From: VFMC01 sp040398525
GTDB lineage: Bacteria > Actinomycetota > Acidimicrobiia > Acidimicrobiales > Ilumatobacteraceae
Length of the DNA stretch: 64,000 nucleotides
Assembly (NCBI GenBank): GCA_040398525.1
Contig: JBBATY010000018.1
Span: forward strand, 3,359 to 67,358
Direction: 5' to 3'
Shown here: positions 59,072-64,000 of the stretch, piece after piece
How positions within the stretch are numbered: the stretch's first letter is position 1
Layout of the letters: each line of letters opens with the position of its first letter
Notes under the pieces: model-generated
Seen by the model: only the letters and a program-made list of their open reading frames with translations
Told to the model about the DNA's origin: nothing
Databases searched by the model: none
Translations under genes and position numbers: made by a program

Positions 59072-60433
59072 ATGAGTGAGCGGGCTGGGGGCAGCATTTC
59101 GATGTCGGCGTACCCCGACGCGGCCGGACCGGTGCAGCGACGAGCCAGGCGGTTCGCGCAGCTGCTGGCCGGCTTGCTGGTCGTCACCCTCGGCCTGTTC
59201 GGCCTGTCGGCCACGTCGTCGGCCGACGAGTTCGGCATCCGCGTGCAGGTCAAAGAGCAGCGCCGCACGGATACCGGCAAGACCGACAACCAGCCGGTGC
59301 CTGGCGTCAGCGTCACGGTGCTCGACGCCTCTGGCGCCGAGGTCGGCACCGGGGTGACCGACGCCAAGGGTGCAGTGGTCATCCCTGTCCCGGCGAAGGC
59401 CGACTACACCATCCGGATCGATGAGTCGACCCTGCCGTCGGGCGCCGAGCTCGACGGGCCGGCCGAGCAGCAGGTCACCGGCGACTCGTTCACCGTCGCC
59501 ACCAAGACCGTCAACTTCTTCATCGGCGAGAGCCAGCGCGAGGAGACCTCGGGTGTCGAGCGGGTGTCGCAGCGCATCGCCGACGGTGTGCGCCTCGGCC
59601 TGATCATCGCCATGTGCTCGGTCGGGCTGTCGCTCATCTTCGGCACCACCGGCCTCACCAACTTCGCCCACGGTGAGATGGTCACCTTCGGCGCCCTGGT
59701 GGCCTACTTCTTGAACTCGAGGGGCATGCACATCGTGATCGCTGCGCCGATCGCCGTGGCAGCCGGTGGTCTGCTCGGTCTCACTGCGGACCGGTTTGGT
59801 TTCTCGCGTTTTCGTGCGCGCGGTGTCGGGCTGATCTCGCAGATGGTGATCACCCTCGGTCTGTCGATCGCGGCGAAGAACTTCTTCCTGTGGCGCTTCG
59901 GCGGCCGCGACAAGCCCTACCTGAACTACACCAACCAGGTCGGCGTGAAGATCGGCCCGATCGTCATCACACCGCGCGACCTGATCGTCACCATCCTCGC
60001 CCTCGTCGTGCTGGTCGCGGTGGCGCTGACCCTGCAGTACACCCGCCTGGGCAAGGCAACCCGGGCCGTCAGCGACAATGCCGACCTGGCGTCGTCGACC
60101 GGCATCGACAGCGCCAAGATCATCCGCATCATCTGGATCACGGCCGGCGCCCTTGCTGCGCTCGGTGGCGTCTTCCGCGGCCTCGACGAGCAGGTCGCCT
60201 GGGACATGGGCACGTCGTTGCTGTTCCTCATGTTCGCGGGCATCACCCTCGGCGGCCTCGGCAGCGCCTACGGGGCACTCGTCGGCGGGTTCGTCGTCGG
60301 GTTGCTCGTCGAGACCTCCACCCTGCTCGGTGTGCCGACCGAGTTGAAGGTCGTGCCCGCTCTCCTCATCCTGATCCTCATCCTCCTCGTCCGGCCCCAG
60401 GGCATCCTCGGACGATCTCAGCGAGTCGGTTAG
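59072..60433 (+). CDS. livH: Branched-chain amino acid-type ABC permease LivH with N-terminal secreted domain
   Basis: 453 residues, about 150 more than usual LivH. A signal-like hydrophobic segment at ~29-47 ends in SSADE, a likely cleavage site. Residues ~54-150 look like an Ig/transthyretin-like or SpaA-type beta-sandwich (PVPGVSVTVLDASGAEVG, GVTDAKGAVVIPVPAKADY). From ~165 the LivH membrane domain follows: SLIFGTTGLTNFAHGEMV, LGLSIAAKNFFLW, ASSTGIDSAKIIRI and MFAGITLGGLGSAYGALVGG. The extra domain would sit outside the cell and may contact the substrate-binding protein, which is not encoded in the window. First gene of livHMGF, with a leaderless-type promoter. Confidence 0.9.
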   Translation: MSERAGGSISMSAYPDAAGPVQRRARRFAQLLAGLLVVTLGLFGLSATSSADEFGIRVQVKEQRRTDTGKTDNQPVPGVSVTVLDASGAEVGTGVTDAKGAVVIPVPAKADYTIRIDESTLPSGAELDGPAEQQVTGDSFTVATKTVNFFIGESQREETSGVERVSQRIADGVRLGLIIAMCSVGLSLIFGTTGLTNFAHGEMVTFGALVAYFLNSRGMHIVIAAPIAVAAGGLLGLTADRFGFSRFRARGVGLISQMVITLGLSIAAKNFFLWRFGGRDKPYLNYTNQVGVKIGPIVITPRDLIVTILALVVLVAVALTLQYTRLGKATRAVSDNADLASSTGIDSAKIIRIIWITAGALAALGGVFRGLDEQVAWDMGTSLLFLMFAGITLGGLGSAYGALVGGFVVGLLVETSTLLGVPTELKVVPALLILILILLVRPQGILGRSQRVG

Positions 60434-60442
60434 GCGGGCGAG

Positions 60443-61453
60443 ATGGACATTGGTAGCGTCCTCGAGGCAACGATCCTGCAGTTCATCGGCTTCAATGCCT
60501 GCTACTACGCGATCGCTGCAATCGGCCTGAACGTGCAGTTCGGCTATGCCGGGTTGCTCAACTTCGGCCAGGCAGCGTTCATGGCCGCCGGCGCCTATGG
60601 CGTCGGCCAGACCGCCATGGTGTTCGGCATCTCACTGTGGTGGGGCGTGCTCATCGGTGTCGGCTATTCGGTGGTGCTCGGCCTGCTGATGGGCCTGCCG
60701 ACCTTGCGTCTGCGCGCCGACTACCTGGCCATCGTCACCATTGCTGCGGCCGAGGTTGTACGCCTCGTGGTTCGTTCGGTGTGGGCGCGCGACACCTTCG
60801 GCGGCACCGACGGCTTGAAGGGCTTTGCCGACGCCTACCAGAAGGTCGGCCAGAACCTGGGGCTCAAGTCGGCGGGCGAGTACGGCTTTTGGATCTTCAC
60901 CTTCTCGGGCCGCAACCTGTGGAACCTGATCGTCGGCTGGACGCTCGTCGCCATCTTCGGCACCATCGTCTGGCTGCTGATGCGCAGCCCGTGGGGCCGT
61001 GTGCTCAAGGCCATCCGCGAGGACGAGGACGCGGTGCGCAGCCTGGGCAAGAACGTGTTCAGCTACAAGATGCAGGCGCTCATCTTGGGCGGTGTCATTG
61101 GCTCGTTCGCCGGCATGATGCTCGCCCTCGGCAACGCCAACGTCCAGCCCGACAACTTCAGTCGCGACCTCACCTTCTTCGTGCTCACCGGCCTCGTGCT
61201 CGGTGGCGTTGCCAAGGTGACCGGCTCGATCGTCGGCCCGATGCTGTTCTGGGCGATCTACTCCTTCCTCGACAACCTGCTGCGCGAGCTGATCGACAAG
61301 CCGGTGCGGATCGGCGACTTCACCCTCATCCAGTCGACCGACATCGGTGCGGTCGTCTACATGGTGATGGGTGTGCTGCTGGTGCTGCTGATGGTCTTCC
61401 GGCCGCAGGGCCTGTTCGGGAATCGGAAGGAGATGGCCTTCGATGGACGCTGA
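60443..61453 (+). CDS. livM: ABC permease LivM
   Basis: 336 residues, eight or more transmembrane helices. NVQFGYAGLLNFGQAAFMAAGAYG and LRADYLAIVTIAAAEVVRL are LivM hallmarks, here NVQFGYAGLLNFGQAAF for the first. KAIREDEDAVRSLGKNVFSYK is the cytoplasmic loop that contacts the ATPases. Forms the membrane channel with LivH. It starts 9 bp after livH and overlaps livG by 11 bp. Confidence 0.93.
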   Translation: MDIGSVLEATILQFIGFNACYYAIAAIGLNVQFGYAGLLNFGQAAFMAAGAYGVGQTAMVFGISLWWGVLIGVGYSVVLGLLMGLPTLRLRADYLAIVTIAAAEVVRLVVRSVWARDTFGGTDGLKGFADAYQKVGQNLGLKSAGEYGFWIFTFSGRNLWNLIVGWTLVAIFGTIVWLLMRSPWGRVLKAIREDEDAVRSLGKNVFSYKMQALILGGVIGSFAGMMLALGNANVQPDNFSRDLTFFVLTGLVLGGVAKVTGSIVGPMLFWAIYSFLDNLLRELIDKPVRIGDFTLIQSTDIGAVVYMVMGVLLVLLMVFRPQGLFGNRKEMAFDGR

Positions 61454-62357
61454 GACCACTCCCGAGGCTGAGGTCGTCGAGGTCGACGTCGAGCGCCCTC
61501 TGTCGGAGACCGCTCGGGTGGCGCGCGAGGCGCTGGCCGGGGTCGCCCCCGAGCCGGGGGCCCGTAAGCCGGACCCGATCCTGACCGCAGCCGGCGTGCG
61601 CCGCACGTTCGGTGGCATCACCGCCGTCGACGTCGAGCGGGTCGAGGTGCAGCGCGGCTCGATCACGGCGCTGATCGGGCCGAACGGTGCCGGCAAGACC
61701 ACGTTCTTCAACCTGATGACCGGGTTCGACACGCCCAACGCAGGGGAGTGGACCTTCAACGGTGCGTCGATGGACGGTGTGCAGCCCCACCAGATGGCCA
61801 AGCGGGGCATGGTGCGCACGTTCCAGCTCACCAAGAGCCTCACCAAGTTGCCGGTCATCGAGAACATGAAGCTTGGCGCCACCGACCAGGTCGGCGAGAA
61901 GTGGTGGAACGGCCTGCTCCCGTTCCGTTGGCGGAACCAGGAGCTGGAGGTCGAGGCTCGCGCCGACGAGCTGCTGCGGCGCTTCAAGCTCGACCACATG
62001 CGCGACGAGTACGCCGGGGCCCTGTCCGGCGGCCAGCGCAAGCTGCTCGAGATGGCCCGGGCACTGATGACCAACCCGACGCTGGTGATGCTCGACGAGC
62101 CGATGGCCGGTGTGAACCCGGCGCTCAAGCAGAGCCTCAACCAGCACGTCAAGGCGCTGCGCGACGAGGGGATGACCGTGCTGTTCGTCGAGCACGACAT
62201 GGACATGGTGCACGACATCTCCGACTGGGTGATCGTCATGGCCGAGGGCCGGGTGATCGCCGAGGGCACACCCGACGACATCGCGGCGAACACGGCCGTG
62301 ATCGACGCCTACCTCGGCCTGCACCAAGGCCGGTCCCTGTTCGAGGAGCAGCCATGA
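61443..62357 (+). CDS. livG: ABC transporter ATPase LivG
   Basis: 304 residues. Walker A LIGPNGAGKTTFFN, signature LSGGQRKLLEMARAL, Walker B LVMLDEPMAGVNP and H-loop VEHDMD. An acidic, probably disordered N-terminal extension of ~45 residues precedes the ATPase domain and is unusual for LivG. The start overlaps the livM end by 11 bp; a later in-frame start would shorten the extension. The stop overlaps livF as ATGA. Confidence 0.93.
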   Translation: MDAETTPEAEVVEVDVERPLSETARVAREALAGVAPEPGARKPDPILTAAGVRRTFGGITAVDVERVEVQRGSITALIGPNGAGKTTFFNLMTGFDTPNAGEWTFNGASMDGVQPHQMAKRGMVRTFQLTKSLTKLPVIENMKLGATDQVGEKWWNGLLPFRWRNQELEVEARADELLRRFKLDHMRDEYAGALSGGQRKLLEMARALMTNPTLVMLDEPMAGVNPALKQSLNQHVKALRDEGMTVLFVEHDMDMVHDISDWVIVMAEGRVIAEGTPDDIAANTAVIDAYLGLHQGRSLFEEQP

Positions 62358-63115
62358 GCGCCGATCCGACCAGCCAGACCGATGGGGTGGTGCTCGACGC
62401 CGAGGAAGTCGTCGCGGGCTACGTCCCCGAGGTGAACATCCTCAACGGCTGCAACCTGCAGGTGCACGCAGGGGAGTTCGTCGGCATCGTCGGCCCGAAC
62501 GGTGCCGGAAAGTCGACCCTGCTCAAGGCGATCCTGGGGCAGTGCAGTGTTCGTTCCGGTCGGGTGCGGCTCGGCGATCGCGACATCACCGGTCGCAAGG
62601 CGCACGAGCTCGTTGCCCTGGGTGTCGGCTATGTGCCGCAGACGCGCAACGTGTTCCCCAGCCTGACCGTGCGTGAAAATCTCGAGATGGGCTGCTACCT
62701 GGCGCCGAAGAAGTTCCCGGAGCGCTACGAGTACGTGACGACGCTCTTCCCGCGGCTCGCCGAGCGGGCTGCCCAGCGGGCCGGTGCCCTGTCGGGCGGC
62801 GAGCGACAGATGGTGGCCATGGGGCGAGCGCTGATGATGGACCCGAAGGTGCTGCTGCTCGACGAGCCGAGCGCCGGCCTGTCGCCTGCCCTGCAGGACG
62901 AGGTGTTCATCCGCTGCCGGACGATCAACCGTGAAGGTGTGGCCATCTTGATGGTCGAACAGAACGCGCGCCGCTGCCTGCAGGTGGTGCATCGTGGGTA
63001 CGTGCTCGACCAGGGTCGCAACGCGTACACCGGCACGGGGCGCGAGCTGCTGGCCGACCCGAACGTGATCGAGCTCTACCTGGGCACGCTCACCCGCGCC
63101 ACCGGCGGCGGGTGA
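62354..63115 (+). CDS. livF: ABC transporter ATPase LivF
   Basis: 253 residues. Walker A IVGPNGAGKSTLLKAI, signature LSGGERQMVAMGRALM, Walker B LLLDEPSAGLSP and a modified H-loop region MVEQNARR (Gln-Asn for His-Asp), as usual in LivF. Pairs with LivG to power LivHM. ATGA overlap with livG. The last 26 bp overlap the convergent lipoprotein gene. Confidence 0.93.
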   Translation: MSADPTSQTDGVVLDAEEVVAGYVPEVNILNGCNLQVHAGEFVGIVGPNGAGKSTLLKAILGQCSVRSGRVRLGDRDITGRKAHELVALGVGYVPQTRNVFPSLTVRENLEMGCYLAPKKFPERYEYVTTLFPRLAERAAQRAGALSGGERQMVAMGRALMMDPKVLLLDEPSAGLSPALQDEVFIRCRTINREGVAILMVEQNARRCLQVVHRGYVLDQGRNAYTGTGRELLADPNVIELYLGTLTRATGGG

Positions 63116-63935
63116 CCCGTCGCCCAGCGAGGGCGACAGCACTCGGCAGCAGCACTCCTGCGAGCAGGGCCGTCAGTGCGAGCGCCCGTGCGCTCCCGGC
63201 CAGCTCGCGGTCGAAGACCTGCCCCGTTTCGGCCCATGGCCGGTCGAGACGGTAGGCGAACATCCAGCTGACCGCACTGACGCCTGCTGCGACGAACACC
63301 AGCAACCAGGTCCCGACGTAGGCGAAGCCACCACGTCGCGGCGATCGCGCCGTGAAGGACAGCACTGCTAGGGCGAGCCCGGCGGCGGCCAGCAGCGCCA
63401 GGAAGACCGCCGAGGTGCGCGCCGGTGACGCCCGTTCCTCGAAGGTGATGACCGCACGTGCCTGCTCGGGCTCGCGGGCTCGAGCCGACCCCCAGGTGGC
63501 GCACGAGTCGAGATGGGCGAGCTCGATCTCCGTGCCCGATGCCCGGCCGGTGCGCGCCGAGGTGCACACCGACACGAAGATCGGGGCCTCAGGTGCCATG
63601 CCGCCGGCCTCGAGCGCAGCGCGTACATCTGGCATCGAGACCGCGATGCTCGACCGGTCGACGTCGCTCAACACCGCCGTGGTGCCCTCGAGCCGCAACT
63701 CGGGGTCGCTCGGCGCCAGAGTGGTGACGGCACCGAGCGCGAGCCCATCGATCACCGATTGCATCGCGACGGCGTCGTCGCCCGGCACGCCGACGGACAC
63801 GGTGGCGGTGCCGTCTCCCTCGGAGTACACCAGCACCTGATGATCGGGCTCCGGGTGCGAGCCTGCGCAACCGGCTAGGGCGAGAGCGCACACGAGCGCT
63901 GCCGTTCTGCCGATCCCTCTCCCCATGGCCACCAT
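63090..63935 (-). CDS. Lipoprotein with C-terminal membrane helices, function unknown
   Basis: 281 residues. Signal peptide with lipobox LALAGC predicts lipidation at Cys23. The external domain (~25-175) has no recognised family; two cysteines (VSVCTS and LDSCAT) may pair. Three hydrophobic helices follow at ~178-195, 208-228 and 252-272, so the protein re-enters the membrane, an unusual layout for a lipoprotein. The start could be ATG 63935 or ATG 63926. It is convergent with livF and overlaps it. Confidence 0.75.
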   Translation of the reverse strand: MVAMGRGIGRTAALVCALALAGCAGSHPEPDHQVLVYSEGDGTATVSVGVPGDDAVAMQSVIDGLALGAVTTLAPSDPELRLEGTTAVLSDVDRSSIAVSMPDVRAALEAGGMAPEAPIFVSVCTSARTGRASGTEIELAHLDSCATWGSARAREPEQARAVITFEERASPARTSAVFLALLAAAGLALAVLSFTARSPRRGGFAYVGTWLLVFVAAGVSAVSWMFAYRLDRPWAETGQVFDRELAGSARALALTALLAGVLLPSAVALAGRRVTRRRWRG

Positions 63936-64000
63936 TGTGGTCGGCGCCGTGTGTTGTTGTGGGCATGGTGGACGCGAGAGGGCCCCGGGTTGCCCCGGGG
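63936..64000. other. Window end, possible hairpin
   Basis: CCCCGGG near 63983-63989 and CCCGGGG at the last bases form a 7-bp stem with a TTGC loop, cut by the window edge. It could be the terminator of a gene beyond the window. No ORF is supported here. Confidence 0.3.

Overview
The window is GC-rich (roughly 70% by eye), densely coding DNA from an actinobacterium. The gene set (F420-type LLM oxidoreductase and PPOX-fold proteins, DUF2510 proteins, LigD-type polymerase, Liv transporter, many SDR and acyl-CoA genes) and the promoter style fit Acidimicrobiia best, but that is an inference. I see no rRNA, tRNA, insertion sequence, prophage or CRISPR array. It looks like ordinary chromosome, probably from a draft or metagenome assembly, because a 100-N scaffold gap lies at 8299-8398.

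Layout. 1-4.9 kb: end of a LuxR-type regulator, a KAS III-like condensing enzyme, an oxidoreductase-epimerase fusion and a family 2 glycosyltransferase. 4.9-10 kb: a coupled nucleic-acid module of SNF2 ATPase, small SWIM-partner-like protein split by the gap, and beta-CASP metallo-beta-lactamase nuclease. 10-16 kb: pirin, an ECF sigma factor with a Pro/Thr-rich membrane partner, release factor 3 and a membrane-anchored subtilase. 16-25.7 kb: LLM oxidoreductase, Rieske oxygenase, PhyH oxygenase, LigD-type polymerase, a biotinyl-carboxyltransferase fusion, a MenC/N-acylamino acid racemase-like enzyme with its GNAT partner, a 2-oxoglutarate oxygenase and a DUF72 protein. 25.7-33.3 kb: class III aminotransferase, TauE/SafE exporter, sulfatase, MBL hydrolase, ProA-like dehydrogenase and M1 lipoprotein peptidase. 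33.3-40.3 kb: FAD amine oxidase, CPBP protease, PanC and PanB, P1/NylC-type hydrolase, hexapeptide acetyltransferase and DoxX with a small membrane protein. 40.3-49.8 kb: heterodimeric ABC exporter, zinc alcohol dehydrogenase with ThuA-like protein and SDR, acyl-CoA synthetase and a histidine phosphatase. 49.8-57 kb: methyltransferase, TetR-SnoaL fusion, an SDR/PPOX/PPOX/SDR operon, an unknown 370-residue protein, heme A synthase and a 63-residue membrane protein. 57.3-64 kb: nitronate monooxygenase-like enzyme, second histidine phosphatase, LivHMGF and a lipoprotein.

Two genome-wide habits stand out. First, about 25 genes carry a TAnnnT hexamer 6-9 bases before the start codon and no Shine-Dalgarno, the signature of leaderless mRNAs. 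I used it to choose several starts. Second, genes are packed to the limit: many ATGA/GTGA overlaps inside operons, convergent stops that abut or overlap, and divergent promoters squeezed into 15-90 bp. Other points of interest are domain fusions (Gfo/Idh/MocA-SDR, biotinyl-carboxyltransferase, TetR-SnoaL, secreted domain-LivH), an SDR lacking its catalytic tyrosine, and an ECF factor with a likely autoregulated promoter. No intergenic stretch exceeds 300 bases.
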